Source: Methylocystis echinoides (GTDB lineage Bacteria > Pseudomonadota > Alphaproteobacteria > Rhizobiales > Beijerinckiaceae). From it: 64,000 nt of DNA. Shown one piece after another: positions 17,107-26,404 of the stretch. A program made the translations under genes and the position numbers. The notes below the pieces were generated by a model that made no database searches, was not told where the DNA came from, and saw nothing but the letters and a program-made list of their open reading frames with translations. The first letter of the stretch is position 1. The number at the start of each line of letters is the position of its first letter. The stretch is taken from contig NZ_BSEC01000001.1 in NCBI RefSeq assembly GCF_027923385.1, positions 186,001 to 250,000 on the forward strand. The letters run 5' to 3'.

Positions 17107-17991
17107 ATGACCGTCGCCAGCATGACCGGTTTCGCCCGCGCGCGCGGCAGCCTGGGGCCCTGGAGCTATGTCTGGGAGATCAAGAGCGTCAACGCCAAGG
17201 GGCTCGATCTGCGCCTGCGGGTTCCGCCCGGTTTCGACGCCGTCGAAGTCAAGGCGCGCGCCGCGCTCTCCGCCCGTCTCGCGCGCGGCTCGGTCTTCGC
17301 CAGCCTCAATGCGAAGCGCGCCGAGGCGGAAGGAATCGCGCGCGTCAATCGGCCGGCGCTCGACAAACTGCTCGCCGCCCTCGACGACGTGCCGCTGCAC
17401 GCCAATCTGCGCCCGGCGTCGCTCGACGGCCTGCTGGCGGTCAAGGGCGTGGTCGAGATCCTCGAGCCGGAGGATGACGAGGGGGCGCGCGCGGCGCTCG
17501 ATGAGAGCGTCCTCGCCGCCCTTCACGCGGCCCTCGATTCGCTGCTCGCGGCGCGCGAGGCGGAGGGCTTCGCGCTCGCCGCCGTGCTCGGCGCGCGGCT
17601 CGACCGCATCGGCGCGCTCGCCGCCGAGGCCGACGCCCTGCCCGGCCGCCAGCCGGAAGCCATCCGCCAGCGGCTCGCGCAGCAGGTGGCGCGGCTTCTC
17701 GACACGGAGGGGCTCGACCCCGCGAGGCTGCATCAGGAAGCTGTGCTCATGGCGGTGAAGGCGGATGTGCGGGAGGAGCTCGACCGCCTGGCCGCCCATG
17801 TCGGCGCCGGCGGCAAGCTCCTCGCCCAGGGCGGCCCCATCGGGCGCCGGCTCGACTTTCTCGCCCAGGAACTGTCGCGCGAGACCAATACGCTCTGCGC
17901 CAAATCCAACGATCCGTCGCTGACCGCCATCGGTCTCGATCTCAAGATCGAGGTTGAGCAGTTCCGCGAACAGGTGCAAAACATCGAATAG
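17107..17991 (+). CDS. YicC-family endoribonuclease
   Basis: The 294-residue protein shows the full YicC pattern: SMTGFARA at the N-terminus, VNAKGLDLRLR, and the conserved C-terminal block GRRLDFLAQELSRETNTLCAKSND ending in EQFREQVQNIE. E. coli YicC is known as an RNA-cleaving enzyme that degrades small RNAs; the name is otherwise used for the whole family. Location next to gmk is conserved widely in bacteria and supports the call. It begins 27 bases after mltG and is followed by gmk 74 bases later, so the three probably form one operon. Confidence 0.93.
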   Translation: MTVASMTGFARARGSLGPWSYVWEIKSVNAKGLDLRLRVPPGFDAVEVKARAALSARLARGSVFASLNAKRAEAEGIARVNRPALDKLLAALDDVPLHANLRPASLDGLLAVKGVVEILEPEDDEGARAALDESVLAALHAALDSLLAAREAEGFALAAVLGARLDRIGALAAEADALPGRQPEAIRQRLAQQVARLLDTEGLDPARLHQEAVLMAVKADVREELDRLAAHVGAGGKLLAQGGPIGRRLDFLAQELSRETNTLCAKSNDPSLTAIGLDLKIEVEQFREQVQNIE

Positions 17992-18065
17992 GAGGCGGCG
18001 ACGGTTGCGGGACGCGCCCTAATTTCCTATTGGGCCTCAACCCCGCAGCTTTGACGAGCGCCGAC

Positions 18066-18707
18066 ATGGATCATTCTCCGCCGCAGCGTCGCGGCGTCGT
18101 TCTCATTCTTTCCTCGCCATCCGGCGCCGGAAAGACCACGCTGACGCGGATGCTGCTTCAGGACCGCGACCTCGATCTCACCCTCTCCATTTCGGTGACG
18201 ACCCGGCCACGGCGCTCCAGCGAAGTCGACGGCATCCATTACCGCTTCATCAACGAGCGCCAGTTCGTCGCCATGCGCAATGCGAGCGAGCTGCTCGAAT
18301 GGGCGGAGGTGCATGGCAATTTCTACGGCACGCCGCGCGCGCCGGTGGAGGCGGTGCTGGCGCAGGGCCGCGACTGCCTGTTCGACATCGACTATCAGGG
18401 CGCGCAGCAGGTGCGCGAGAAGATGGGAACCGACACAGTGACGGTCTTCGTCCTGCCGCCGTCGATGAAGGAGCTGCGCGCGCGACTCGAACGCCGCGCC
18501 GAGGACTCGGCCGAGGTGATCGAGCGCCGCCTCGAAAACGCGCGCAAGGAAATCGCCCGCTGGAAGGACTATGATTATGTGATCGTCAACGACGATCTCC
18601 AGCGCTCCTTCGAGGATCTGATCGCCATATTGCGCGCCGAGCGCCAGCGCCGCCCGCGTCGCGAGCATGGCATCGCGGCGTTCGTCGACCGACTTCTGAG
18701 CGAATAG
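18066..18707 (+). CDS. gmk: Guanylate kinase
   Basis: With the ATG at 18066 the product has 213 residues. It phosphorylates GMP to GDP. The P-loop SSPSGAGKTTL lies near residues 14-24; SVTTRPRR and VDGIHYRFI form the GMP-binding region, and LFDIDYQGAQQVR is the Walker B-like strand. An upstream GTG/ATG frame from 18030 is less typical. The gene follows yicC as in many bacteria, and precedes a DUF488 gene by 41 bases. Confidence 0.96.
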   Translation: MDHSPPQRRGVVLILSSPSGAGKTTLTRMLLQDRDLDLTLSISVTTRPRRSSEVDGIHYRFINERQFVAMRNASELLEWAEVHGNFYGTPRAPVEAVLAQGRDCLFDIDYQGAQQVREKMGTDTVTVFVLPPSMKELRARLERRAEDSAEVIERRLENARKEIARWKDYDYVIVNDDLQRSFEDLIAILRAERQRRPRREHGIAAFVDRLLSE

Positions 18708-18748
18708 GAACAGCTCCCTGTTCCGCTCGAAACGCGAAGGGTCCTTGC

Positions 18749-19102
18749 ATGCACGCCCTTCATATCAAGCGCGTCTATGAGCCCGCGGAGGCCGACGACG
18801 GCGTGCGCGTCCTCGTCGACCGGTTGTGGCCGCGCGGCCTGAGCAAGGAAAAGGCCGCGATCGATCATTGGGCGAAGGACGTTGCGCCGAGCACGGAGCT
18901 GCGGCGCTGGTTCGATCATGAGCCCAGCCGCTGGGAAGAGTTTGTCACCCGCTATCGCGCGGAGCTCGCAGAGCCGGAAGCGCAGGCGGAGGTTGCGACG
19001 ATCCGCGGCTTACTGCGCAACAGCCGCGTCACGCTACTCTACGCCGCGCATGAGGAAGAGCTGAACAACGCCGTCGCGCTGAGGGATTATCTGCGCGAAT
19101 AG
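18749..19102 (+). CDS. DUF488 (YeaO-like) protein
   Basis: This 117-residue protein contains the family landmarks IKRVYEPAEADDGVRVLVDRLWPRGLSKEKA, WFDHEPSRWEEF and VTLLYAAHEEELNNAVALRDYL. DUF488 proteins are small, soluble and widespread; no biochemical role is firmly established. It sits between gmk and rsmA, which are usually closer together in this order. The 3' end of the gene (about the last 20 bases and stop codon) is duplicated 165 bases downstream together with the attached repeat. Confidence 0.9.
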   Translation: MHALHIKRVYEPAEADDGVRVLVDRLWPRGLSKEKAAIDHWAKDVAPSTELRRWFDHEPSRWEEFVTRYRAELAEPEAQAEVATIRGLLRNSRVTLLYAAHEEELNNAVALRDYLRE

Positions 19103-19108
19103 CCGACC

Positions 19109-19195
19109 CCTGTCATTGCGAACAGCGAAGCGACGCAGCAATCGACAGCCTTATCACGGCCCCCTGGATTGCTTCGCTGCGCTCGCAATGACGAC
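19109..19195. repeat. Dispersed palindromic repeat, CATTGCGA family, copy 1
   Basis: Starts GTCATTGCGAACAGCGAAGC and ends GGATTGCTTCG...CTCGCAATGACG, its inverted complement, so the whole 87 bases can fold into one long hairpin. Further copies lie at 19274-19353 and 52724-52807. Confidence 0.85.
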
Positions 19196-19246
19196 TTGGT
19201 GGCAGGCGCGACGAACTTCTCGACTACGAACGAACGCCGACACGTG

Positions 19247-19353
19247 CGGGATTATTTGCGCGAATAGCCGGACCCCGTCATTGCGAGGAGCGAGGCGACG
19301 AAGCAAGCCAGAGCCGCACCGCGGACCCGGATTGCTTCGCCGCGCAATGGCGA
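19247..19353. repeat. Partial duplicate of the DUF488 3' end plus repeat copy 2
   Basis: GGGATTATTTGCGCGAATAG at 19248 repeats the last codons of the DUF488 gene (GGGATTATCTGCGCGAATAG at 19083) and is followed by a second CATTGCGA-type palindrome (19274-19353). The offset is 165 bases, so gene end and repeat were duplicated as a unit. Confidence 0.8.
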
Positions 19354-19376
19354 GAAGGCTCTTTCGAAAAAGCGGC

Positions 19377-20225
19377 CTAGCGGGCTGAAAACGCATTGGC
19401 CAACGCGACGAAACCCGCAACGTCAATTTCCTCGGCGCGCCTCGTCTCCTCCAGCCCCGCCCGCGCCAGCAAGGTCGCCGCATCGACGCCGAGAGACTTA
19501 AGACTCTGCCGAAGCATCTTGCGGCGTTGGCCGAACGCCGCCTGCGTCACCCGCGTGAGCGCGGGGGCGTCGCAGGGGAGCGGCGCGGGATTGGGAACGA
19601 GCTCCACCACGGAAGACGTCACTTTCGGCGGCGGCGTGAAGGCGGCCGGCGACACGTCGAAAAGCAGCCGCGCCTTCGTGCGCCAGCCGCAGAGCACGGC
19701 GAGGCGGCCGTAATCGGCGCGGTTCTTCGGCGTCGCGACGATGCGCAGCGCCACCTCTTTCTGGAACATCAGCACATAGCGATCGAAGACCGAGGGCCAG
19801 GGCTCCGCCTCGATCCAGCGGGTGAGCAGCGCCGTCGCGACATTGTAGGGAAGGTTCGCGCAGATGCGCGCCTTGCCGTCGGCGCCATGCGCGCGCGCGA
19901 GGTCCGCGACGTCGATCGCCAGCGCGTCGCCTTCGACCACGGTCAGCCGGCCGGGATAATGTTGCGCGATCTCTTCCAGCGCCGGCAGGCAGCGCGCGTC
20001 GCGCTCGATGGCGATGACTTTCGCGCCCTGCGCCAGCAGCGCGCGCGTGAGCCCGCCGGGACCCGGACCGATCTCGACGACGACCGTGTCGTCGAAGGGC
20101 CCGGCGGCGCGGGCGATGCGGCCTGTCAGATTGAGGTCGAACAGAAAATTCTGGCCGAGCGTCTTCTTCGCGTCGAGCCCATGACGCGTGACGACCTCGC
20201 GCAGCGGCGGCAGAGCGTCGATCAC
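19377..20225 (-). CDS. rsmA: 16S rRNA dimethyladenosine transferase
   Basis: The 282-residue enzyme (also called KsgA) dimethylates two adjacent adenines near the 3' end of 16S rRNA during small-subunit assembly. It shows [11 protein letters not shown], the SAM-binding [23 protein letters not shown] and the catalytic motif [11 protein letters not shown], then the C-terminal [10 protein letters not shown]. Its start overlaps the pdxA stop by four bases, so the two are translationally coupled, as is common in proteobacteria. Confidence 0.96.
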   Translation of the reverse strand: MIDALPPLREVVTRHGLDAKKTLGQNFLFDLNLTGRIARAAGPFDDTVVVEIGPGPGGLTRALLAQGAKVIAIERDARCLPALEEIAQHYPGRLTVVEGDALAIDVADLARAHGADGKARICANLPYNVATALLTRWIEAEPWPSVFDRYVLMFQKEVALRIVATPKNRADYGRLAVLCGWRTKARLLFDVSPAAFTPPPKVTSSVVELVPNPAPLPCDAPALTRVTQAAFGQRRKMLRQSLKSLGVDAATLLARAGLEETRRAEEIDVAGFVALANAFSAR

Positions 20226-21217
20226 GCGGTCATCCTCGCGGCCAGACGGATCGCCTCGATCAGGCTCGTGGCGTCGGCGAGGCCCTTGCCGGCGATGTCG
20301 AAGGCCGTGCCATGATCCGGCGAGGTGCGCACGAAAGGCAGGCCGAGCGTGACATTCACGCCGCGTTCGAAAGCGAGCGTCTTGATGGGAATAAGCGCCT
20401 GATCATGCGTCGGGCACAGCGCGACGTCATATTTCGCGCGCGCCGCCTTGTGGAACATCGTATCGGCAGGCAGCGGGCCGACCGCGTCGATCCCCTTCGC
20501 GCGAAGCTCTTCAATCGCGGGCGTGATCGTGTCGATCTCCTCGCGACCGAGCGCGCCGTCTTCGCCGGCGTGCGGATTGAGCCCGGAGAAGGCGAGACGC
20601 GCCTTTGCGAGGCGGAAGCGCAGCGCAAGGTCGCGCGCGACAATCTCGCCGGTCTCGACGATCAGCGCGCGGGTGAGCCGGCGCGGCGCCTCGACAAGCG
20701 GAATGTGGATCGTGATCGGCACGACCGCGAGTTCGTCCGACCACAGCATCATCACCGGACGATAGGGGCCGCCGTAATGGCGCGACGCCAGTTCCCCGAG
20801 AAATTCCGTATGGCCCGGATGGGCGAAGCCCGCCGCGTAGAGAACCGATTTGGCGATCGGATTGGTGACGACCGCGCGGGCGCTGCCGCGCACGACGCTC
20901 TCCACTGCCGCTTCGATCGACCGCATCGTCGCGGCGGCGTCTTCCGGCTGCGGCGCGCCGAAATCGCCCCGCACCGCCGCGCCGACCGGCACGACAGGCA
21001 GCGCCCGCGCGAATGTCGCAACGGCGGCGGCGGGCGTGGTCGTCTCGATCGGAACATCGATCCCGAGCGCCTGCCCGACCCGCGCCAGTTGAGCCGGATC
21101 GGCGATGACGAAGAAAGGCGGCAGGGCGGCGGCCGCGCGGGCGGCATAGGCCCTGAGCGTCAGCTCCGGCCCGATGCCGGAAGGATCGCCCTGTGTGAGC
21201 GCAAGGGGAAGGGTCAT
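20222..21217 (-). CDS. pdxA: 4-hydroxythreonine-4-phosphate dehydrogenase
   Basis: At 331 residues this is a normal PdxA, which oxidises 4-phosphohydroxy-threonine in pyridoxal-phosphate synthesis. Recognisable parts are [36 protein letters not shown] (a metal-binding His), [20 protein letters not shown] and the C-terminal [14 protein letters not shown] and [15 protein letters not shown]. It overlaps rsmA downstream and the methyltransferase gene upstream by four bases each, making a three-gene coupled unit. In related genomes surA and lptD usually sit upstream; they are not here. Confidence 0.96.
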   Translation of the reverse strand: MTLPLALTQGDPSGIGPELTLRAYAARAAAALPPFFVIADPAQLARVGQALGIDVPIETTTPAAAVATFARALPVVPVGAAVRGDFGAPQPEDAAATMRSIEAAVESVVRGSARAVVTNPIAKSVLYAAGFAHPGHTEFLGELASRHYGGPYRPVMMLWSDELAVVPITIHIPLVEAPRRLTRALIVETGEIVARDLALRFRLAKARLAFSGLNPHAGEDGALGREEIDTITPAIEELRAKGIDAVGPLPADTMFHKAARAKYDVALCPTHDQALIPIKTLAFERGVNVTLGLPFVRTSPDHGTAFDIAGKGLADATSLIEAIRLAARMTA

Positions 21218-21915
21218 GGCGCGTGCGCCAGCCAGACGGTGCGCCCGCCGCCGGTCTCCCAGTCCTCGACCATGTGATCCATTAGCTCGAATCCGATATC
21301 GGCCAGCCGCTCCCTGTAATCACCCAGGCTGAGGCTGGCGTGATAGAGCGGGTCGCCCCGGTAGGTTCCAATGACTTCACCCTGTTCAGGCCCGCTATTG
21401 AACATCAACACGGCGGCGGGCGCCGCGTGCCGGGCGAAAACCTCGAACATTTGGCGTTGGTCGACTGGCGTCAGATGAAAGAAACTGTCCCACGCGAGCA
21501 CGCCATCGAATCGCCGGGCTAGATCGAGCGACCGCATGTCGCCCACGAGCCATTCATGATCCGGAAGGCGCTGGCGGCACATCGACACAAAGGTAGGCGA
21601 CAAATCGACGCCGGTGACCCGAAGGCCGCGTTCAGCCATGTGTTTCGCCACGGGATGGCCCGAACCGCATCCAAGGTCGAGAACGCGCGCGCCCTGTGGC
21701 AATGCGTCGATGAAGCGATCGTGCCAGGGCTTGTCGTTCCAGAGGGCAAGACTCGAACGGTTGCGGTCCGCATCCCAGTCGCGCGCATGCCGCTCGTAAT
21801 GCTGGCCGATGCGGTCCGCCAATTGACGCGGATGCGCCGGCCGCTCTCCTGCATGATGGCGATGCGCGTCGCGGCGATCCACGCTGGAAGGATCGCCCGC
21901 GTGGGGAAGGGTCAT
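21214..21915 (-). CDS. Class I SAM-dependent methyltransferase
   Basis: The 233-residue protein has an N-terminal polar stretch of about 55 residues, then a Rossmann methyltransferase domain: VLDLGCGSGHPVAKHMAERG is motif I, VTGVDLSP motif II, and FDGVLAWDSFFHLTP the post-motif strand typical of small-molecule methyltransferases of the UbiE/Tam type. The substrate cannot be read. It is the first gene of the unit with pdxA and rsmA (four-base overlaps), an unusual partner for them. Confidence 0.85.
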   Translation of the reverse strand: MTLPHAGDPSSVDRRDAHRHHAGERPAHPRQLADRIGQHYERHARDWDADRNRSSLALWNDKPWHDRFIDALPQGARVLDLGCGSGHPVAKHMAERGLRVTGVDLSPTFVSMCRQRLPDHEWLVGDMRSLDLARRFDGVLAWDSFFHLTPVDQRQMFEVFARHAAPAAVLMFNSGPEQGEVIGTYRGDPLYHASLSLGDYRERLADIGFELMDHMVEDWETGGGRTVWLAHAP

Positions 21916-22231
21916 GGCGCTTCACCTCGCGTTGGACAGAAAGCGGCTCTTGGCATTGCCGACACTTGCCCAGTGCGGCCGCAAAAATCAAATCGTGGGA
22001 GCCGGGGACGAGCTATCGGTTTTTTCGATGCTTTAGAGGCGCAAGCGTGTCTCGTTTTGTGGGTCCAGTGACGCAAGCGTGTCCCGGGGAGCCGGTTTTT
22101 GCTGCGCCGCAGCATAAAAATATTTTTCTCGGCAGCCCTGCGGGGAGGCCCCTGAGATCGTCTCTCGCCCAAAAACAAAGCCCCGGCTGGCGCGCCGGGG
22201 CTTGCAAGAATCAACCTTCGACAGCGGGCGG
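21916..22231. other. Intergenic region with a short direct repeat
   Basis: 316 bases without a credible gene. GCAAGCGTGTCTCG (22041) and GCAAGCGTGTCCCG (22073) form a direct repeat with 32-base spacing. The right end is occupied by the terminator of the small secreted-protein gene. The left end must carry the promoter of the methyltransferase-pdxA-rsmA unit, but I could not pick it out. Confidence 0.4.
22171..22203 (-). terminator. Terminator after the 80-residue secreted-protein gene
   Basis: AAGCCCCGGC (22178-22187), loop TGGCGC, GCCGGGGCTT (22194-22203). On the minus strand the stem is followed by TGTTTTTG, a proper T-run, 28 bases after the gene's stop codon. Confidence 0.85.
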
Positions 22232-22474
22232 TCAGCGCGCGCCTTCGAGAATGATCGTGCCGGAGGGGTCGTGCGGACTGCCATAAATCGCCTGAGCGGG
22301 CTGATGACGCGAAACGTCCCGAGGAGTCGCGCTCAAGGCTTCGTCGCGTTGATGCTGCTTCACCGCATCGACCCAGATCTGCCCGAAGTCATAATGACGC
22401 TCATAGGCGAAAGCGGAGCCCGAGAACATGACGACGCCGACCGCCGCGCCGAGGAACGCCGATTTCAGGGACAT
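22232..22474 (-). CDS. Small secreted protein, unknown
   Basis: An 80-residue product with a clean signal peptide (MSLKSAFLGAAVGVVMFSGSAFA) and a polar mature part of about 57 residues rich in His, Gln, Asp and Pro. The start is supported by AAGGAGA eight bases upstream. A strong terminator follows immediately, so it is a single-gene transcript. I do not recognise the family; no cysteines or metal motif are present. Confidence 0.75.
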   Translation of the reverse strand: MSLKSAFLGAAVGVVMFSGSAFAYERHYDFGQIWVDAVKQHQRDEALSATPRDVSRHQPAQAIYGSPHDPSGTIILEGAR

Positions 22475-22617
22475 GACTCTTCTCCTTTTCCTGCGCGTCT
22501 AAACGTCGCGCCATGAGAAGCATCATTGGTCATTTCACTGTCATAAAAAAGTGTGCGGCCGCACATCGCCGTCGGCGCGCGGGTGCGCCTGCGGCGCCAG
22601 CGGACCAGAGGCATCGG

Positions 22618-22654
22618 AAAAACAGATGCGCGCCGCTCCGGGGGAGCGGCGCGC
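22618..22654 (-). terminator. Terminator after grxD
   Basis: Twelve-base stem GCGCGCCGCTCC (22628-22639) and GGAGCGGCGCGC (22643-22654) around GGG. Read on the minus strand it is followed by ATCTGTTTTT, so it ends the purL-bolA-grxD direction transcript. Confidence 0.85.
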
Positions 22655-22685
22655 AGGAAACTCTCGCGGGAAAGGCAGGAGCGCC

Positions 22686-23027
22686 TTACGCCTTGCCGGC
22701 CTGTGCGTGCGGGACGCCTTCCTTGTCGAAGAGCTGGACCAGCTCGCCCGACTGGAACATTTCGCGGGTGATGTCACAGCCGCCGATGAATTCGTTCTTC
22801 ACATAGAGCTGCGGGATCGTCGGCCAGTTGGAAAAGGTCTTGATCCCTTCACGGATCTCGCCGTCCGCCAGCACGTTGATCGCCTTGTAGGGCACGCCGA
22901 GGTGATTGAGGATCTGCACCACCTGCATGGAGAAGCCGCATTGCGGGGCCTGCGGCGTGCCTTTCATGAAAAGCACCACGTCGGAGGATTCGATCTCGCT
23001 CTTGATGCGGCTGTTGACGTCGGTCAT
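22686..23027 (-). CDS. grxD: Monothiol glutaredoxin, Grx4/GrxD type
   Basis: The 113-residue protein carries the monothiol active site CGFS (Cys30) in [13 protein letters not shown], the glutathione-binding [16 protein letters not shown] and [17 protein letters not shown] glutaredoxins bind a [2Fe-2S] cluster with glutathione and pass it on, usually together with a BolA protein, whose gene lies immediately upstream here. The order purL, bolA, grxD is conserved in alphaproteobacteria. Confidence 0.95.
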   Translation of the reverse strand: MTDVNSRIKSEIESSDVVLFMKGTPQAPQCGFSMQVVQILNHLGVPYKAINVLADGEIREGIKTFSNWPTIPQLYVKNEFIGGCDITREMFQSGELVQLFDKEGVPHAQAGKA

Positions 23028-23076
23028 TTGTCTTCTTTCCTTTCACGCGGCGTTCAAGGCGCCGCTGGTGAGAATT

Positions 23077-23307
23077 TTACGGCGCGCGGGTGGTCAGCGC
23101 CAGCGCATGCAGCTCGGTGCCGAGCCGCCCGCCGAAAGCGGCGTTGACAAGCTGATGCTGGCGCACGCGCGTGAGGCCCCGGAAGGATTCGGAGGTCACG
23201 GTCGCGGCCCAGTGATCATTGTCGTCCGCGAGCGCGGTCAGTTCGACCGTCGCGTCCGGAAGAGCGGCCTTGATGATCTTCTCGATCTCCGAGGCGGGCA
23301 TCGGCAT
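23077..23307 (-). CDS. BolA-family protein
   Basis: A 76-residue BolA fold protein: PDATVELTALADDNDHWAATVTSESFRGLTRVRQHQLVNAAFGG contains the helix and the conserved His (RQHQLV) used to hold a shared iron-sulfur cluster with monothiol glutaredoxin. The neighbouring grxD supports this partnership. A second ATG two codons in (23301) is an alternative start. It probably acts in cluster delivery or iron sensing in the cytoplasm. Confidence 0.93.
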   Translation of the reverse strand: MPMPASEIEKIIKAALPDATVELTALADDNDHWAATVTSESFRGLTRVRQHQLVNAAFGGRLGTELHALALTTRAP

Positions 23308-23325
23308 GTCATTGTCCTCTCAGCG

Positions 23326-25566
23326 TCACGAATTGTCGGAAAAAGCTCCATCGTCCCCGGCCATGTAGGCCGGAAGCGGAGATTCATGCGCGGCGCGAAG
23401 CTCGCTGAGCAATATCGGCGCCTCGCCGGGCAGGTTCAAGGCGTCGCCGCCGGTCACGCCGAGGCGCAGAATCGGCACGCCGGCCTTCGCCGCCGCCGCG
23501 GTAATCGTCGCCGCATTCCCCGCCGAGGCGGCGACCAGATAGCGGGACTGATCCTCGCCGAAGAGCACGGCGTGAGGCGCGCCGCCGGGGAGCACGTCGA
23601 GCGTCGCGCCGACGCCGCCCGCGAGCGCCATTTCGGCGAGCGCGACGGCCAGGCCGCCATCGGCGAGATCATGCGCCGCCGAAATGTGGCCCGCGAGAAT
23701 CTGCTCGCGCAGAAAATCGCCGTTACGGCGCTCGGCGGAAAGATCGACCGGCGGCGGCGCGCCCTCGCGGCGGCCGCAGACATCGGCGAGCCAGGCGGAC
23801 TGGCCGAGCCAGCCGGCGGTGGCGCCGATGAGCAGAATGGTCTCGCCGGCCTGCGCGAAGCCCGTCGGCGCCGACGTCTCCACATCCGCGATCACGCCGA
23901 CGCCGCCGATCGCCGGGGTCGGCAGAATGCCCGCGCCCTGCGTCTCGTTGTAGAGCGAGACATTGCCGGAGACGATCGGGAAATCCAGCGCCGCAGACGC
24001 CTCGCCGATGCCCTGCAGGCAGCCGACGAACTGGCCCATATATTCGGGCCGTTCCGGATTGCCGAAATTGAGATTGTCGGTCAGCGCCAGCGGCGTCGCG
24101 CCGCGCACGGTGATGTTGCGCCAGGCTTCCGCCACCGCCTGCCTGCCGCCCTCGACCGGATCGGCCGCGCAATAGCGCGCCGTGACGTCGGTCGTCAACG
24201 CCAGCCCCTTCGGGCCGTCCTTGATGCGAATCACCGCCGCGTCGCCGCCGGGCTGGCGCACGCTGTTGCCGAGGATGAGATGGTCATATTGCTCCCACAC
24301 CCAGCGCTTGGCGCAGAGATTGGGGGTCGAAAGCAGCTTCAGCAGCGCGTCGCGGTTCGAGACAGGCGGGCTCACGGCGGCCGCGTCGACCATCGGCTGC
24401 TTCGGAGAAGGAACCCACGGCCGGTCATAGAGCGGCGCCTCGTCGCCAAGCTCCTTGATCGGCAGATCGGCCTTCACCTCGCCCTTGTGCGTCACGACGA
24501 AGCGCAGCGTGTCGGTGGTCTTGCCGACGATGGCGAAGTCGAGGCCCCATTTGCGGAAAATGCCTTCGGCCTGTTCCTCGAGCTCCGGCTTCAGCACCAT
24601 GAGCATGCGCTCCTGGCTCTCGGAGAGCATCATCTCATAGGCGGTCATGCCCTCTTCGCGGCAGGGCACGGCGTCGAGGTCGAGTTCGATTCCGAGATTG
24701 CCCTTGGCGCCCATTTCCACCGCCGAGGAGGTGAGGCCCGCCGCGCCCATGTCCTGAATGGCGATGACGGCGCCGGACGCCATGAGTTCGAGACAGGCTT
24801 CGAGCAGCAGCTTTTCGGCGAAGGGGTCGCCGACCTGCACGGTCGGACGCTTCTCTTCCGCATCCGCCTCGAAAGCGGCCGAGGCCATGGTCGCGCCGTG
24901 AATGCCGTCGCGGCCGGTCTTGGAGCCGAGATAAACGATGGGGTTTCCCACGCCGGCGGCGGCCGAATAGAAAATCGAATCCGTGCGCGCGAGGCCGACC
25001 GCCATGGCGTTGACCAGAATATTGCCGTCATAGGAGGCGTCGAACTCCGTCGAGCCGCCCACCGTCGGCACGCCGAAGCTGTTGCCATAACCGCCGACGC
25101 CCGCGACCACGCCCGAAACGAGATGGCGCGTCTTGGGATGGCCGGGCCGGCCGAAGCGCAGGAGATTGAGGCAGGCGATGGGCCGCGCGCCCATCGTGAA
25201 CACGTCGCGCAAAATGCCGCCGACGCCCGTCGCCGCGCCCTGATAGGGCTCGATGAAGGAGGGATGATTGTGGCTCTCCATCTTGAAGACGCAGGCGTCG
25301 CCGTCGCCGATGTCGATGACGCCGGCGTTCTCGCCGGGGCCGCGAATCACCCAGGGCGCCTTGGTCGGCAGCTTGCGCAGATGGATGCGCGACGACTTGT
25401 AGGAGCAGTGCTCGTTCCACATCGCCGAAAAAATGCCGAGCTCGGTGAAGCTCGGCGTGCGGCCGATGAGCTTCAGGATGCGCTCATATTCATCGGGCTT
25501 GAGCCCATGCGCGGCGGCGAGGGCGGCGTCGACCTTGGGTTCGGCGGCTGAAGCGGTAGCGGTCAA
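23326..25566 (-). CDS. purL: Phosphoribosylformylglycinamidine synthase, large subunit
   Basis: The 746-residue protein is the small-type PurL that works with separate PurS and PurQ; it makes FGAM from FGAR, glutamine and ATP in purine synthesis. Recognisable blocks are ARIHLRK-like [71 protein letters not shown] and [16 protein letters not shown]. PurS and PurQ genes are not next to it. It heads the set with bolA and grxD, only 18 bases before bolA. Confidence 0.97.
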   Translation of the reverse strand: MTATASAAEPKVDAALAAAHGLKPDEYERILKLIGRTPSFTELGIFSAMWNEHCSYKSSRIHLRKLPTKAPWVIRGPGENAGVIDIGDGDACVFKMESHNHPSFIEPYQGAATGVGGILRDVFTMGARPIACLNLLRFGRPGHPKTRHLVSGVVAGVGGYGNSFGVPTVGGSTEFDASYDGNILVNAMAVGLARTDSIFYSAAAGVGNPIVYLGSKTGRDGIHGATMASAAFEADAEEKRPTVQVGDPFAEKLLLEACLELMASGAVIAIQDMGAAGLTSSAVEMGAKGNLGIELDLDAVPCREEGMTAYEMMLSESQERMLMVLKPELEEQAEGIFRKWGLDFAIVGKTTDTLRFVVTHKGEVKADLPIKELGDEAPLYDRPWVPSPKQPMVDAAAVSPPVSNRDALLKLLSTPNLCAKRWVWEQYDHLILGNSVRQPGGDAAVIRIKDGPKGLALTTDVTARYCAADPVEGGRQAVAEAWRNITVRGATPLALTDNLNFGNPERPEYMGQFVGCLQGIGEASAALDFPIVSGNVSLYNETQGAGILPTPAIGGVGVIADVETSAPTGFAQAGETILLIGATAGWLGQSAWLADVCGRREGAPPPVDLSAERRNGDFLREQILAGHISAAHDLADGGLAVALAEMALAGGVGATLDVLPGGAPHAVLFGEDQSRYLVAASAGNAATITAAAAKAGVPILRLGVTGGDALNLPGEAPILLSELRAAHESPLPAYMAGDDGAFSDNS

Positions 25567-25712
25567 TGGGGTCGGACCTTGCGCAGGGGCACGGTTTTCC
25601 GGGCGCCGTGGCGGCGGGAAATGCGCCGGTTTTGCTCGGCGTTTACGAGCGTTTCTCGCCGACCCGATTAACGCCCGCCGCGACGTAAGGCAACTGCGGC
25701 GATCGGCTCCCC

Positions 25713-26105
25713 TTACCCCCAGTTTTCGAGCGACAGGCCGGCAAGGTCCGAAAAATCCTCCGGCGCGAGCGTGACGAGGGTGCGGGCTTCGGCGATGGCC
25801 TGGGCGGCGACCATCCGGTCGAGCATGCGGCGTCGCTTGGGCTCGATCTTGCGCAGCGCATCTCCATAGGCGTCGGCCGCCTTGCGATCGAACGGCAGGA
25901 TGTCGAGGTTCTGCGCGATCAGCGCCAGATTTTCGGCGAGCCGGGGATTGCGGCCCGCGCCGGCGACCGCGGTGAGCAATTCGCCATAGGCGATGGCGGA
26001 AATCGCCACGGCGCCGATCGGCAGGCGCGCAAGCTTCGACAGCGTCGCCGAGTCGCCGTTGGCGGCGGCGAAAAGAACCGAGGCGTCGAGCAGATAACGC
26101 GGCAT
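25713..26105 (-). CDS. vapC: VapC-type PIN-domain toxin
   Basis: From the ATG at 26105 the protein has 130 residues. It shows the PIN layout: LLDASV with Asp7, AYGELLTAV with Glu42, [12 protein letters not shown] with Asp96 and [12 protein letters not shown] with Asp117, the four acidic residues that hold Mg2+ for RNA cleavage. The C-terminal LSLENW is common in VapC. Its ATG overlaps the TGA of vapB (TGATG), the usual coupling that keeps antitoxin in excess. It looks intact. Confidence 0.92.
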   Translation of the reverse strand: MPRYLLDASVLFAAANGDSATLSKLARLPIGAVAISAIAYGELLTAVAGAGRNPRLAENLALIAQNLDILPFDRKAADAYGDALRKIEPKRRRMLDRMVAAQAIAEARTLVTLAPEDFSDLAGLSLENWG

Positions 26106-26344
26106 CACTCGGCCCCGGGCCAGTCGCGCTTCGGCGGCTTGAACTCCGCCCGCGCCACCGCGCCGGGGGCCGGGCCGAGGCCGAGACGGGCGACGAGGGT
26201 GGGCATGTCGAGTCGCGCCGGGGAGACGATGAGGCTCTCGCCCTGGCGCGTCACCACCACCTCGGCGCCTTCGGCGAAGGCGATCTCGCGCGGCAGGCGC
26301 ACGGCGAGGCTGTTGCCGGATTTGAACACTTTGGTCGTCGCCAT
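26105..26344 (-). CDS. vapB: VapB-type antitoxin, AbrB/SpoVT fold
   Basis: From the ATG at 26344 the product has 79 residues and starts [23 protein letters not shown], a swapped-hairpin AbrB DNA-binding domain typical of VapB. The C-terminal half (residues 45-79) is the flexible part that wraps the toxin's active site. The pair probably represses its own promoter, which must lie in the 60 bases between this start and the M23 peptidase stop. An upstream ATG at 26392 would extend the protein with a non-family sequence. Confidence 0.92.
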   Translation of the reverse strand: MATTKVFKSGNSLAVRLPREIAFAEGAEVVVTRQGESLIVSPARLDMPTLVARLGLGPAPGAVARAEFKPPKRDWPGAE

Positions 26345-26404
26345 GGCCGGAGACTCCCACCCGGCCGACTCGCTGTCAATACTCGTATGCACTCGTGGGC
26401 GGGC

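Noticed and set aside
22906..25551. 881-codon open frame on the plus strand
   Set aside because: It is fully antisense to purL, rich in Arg/His/Gly with no domain, and arises from GC-biased third positions of the real gene.
26105..26344. vapBC as a novel toxin-antitoxin type
   Set aside because: All PIN acidic residues, the AbrB antitoxin and the TGATG overlap are standard for VapBC.
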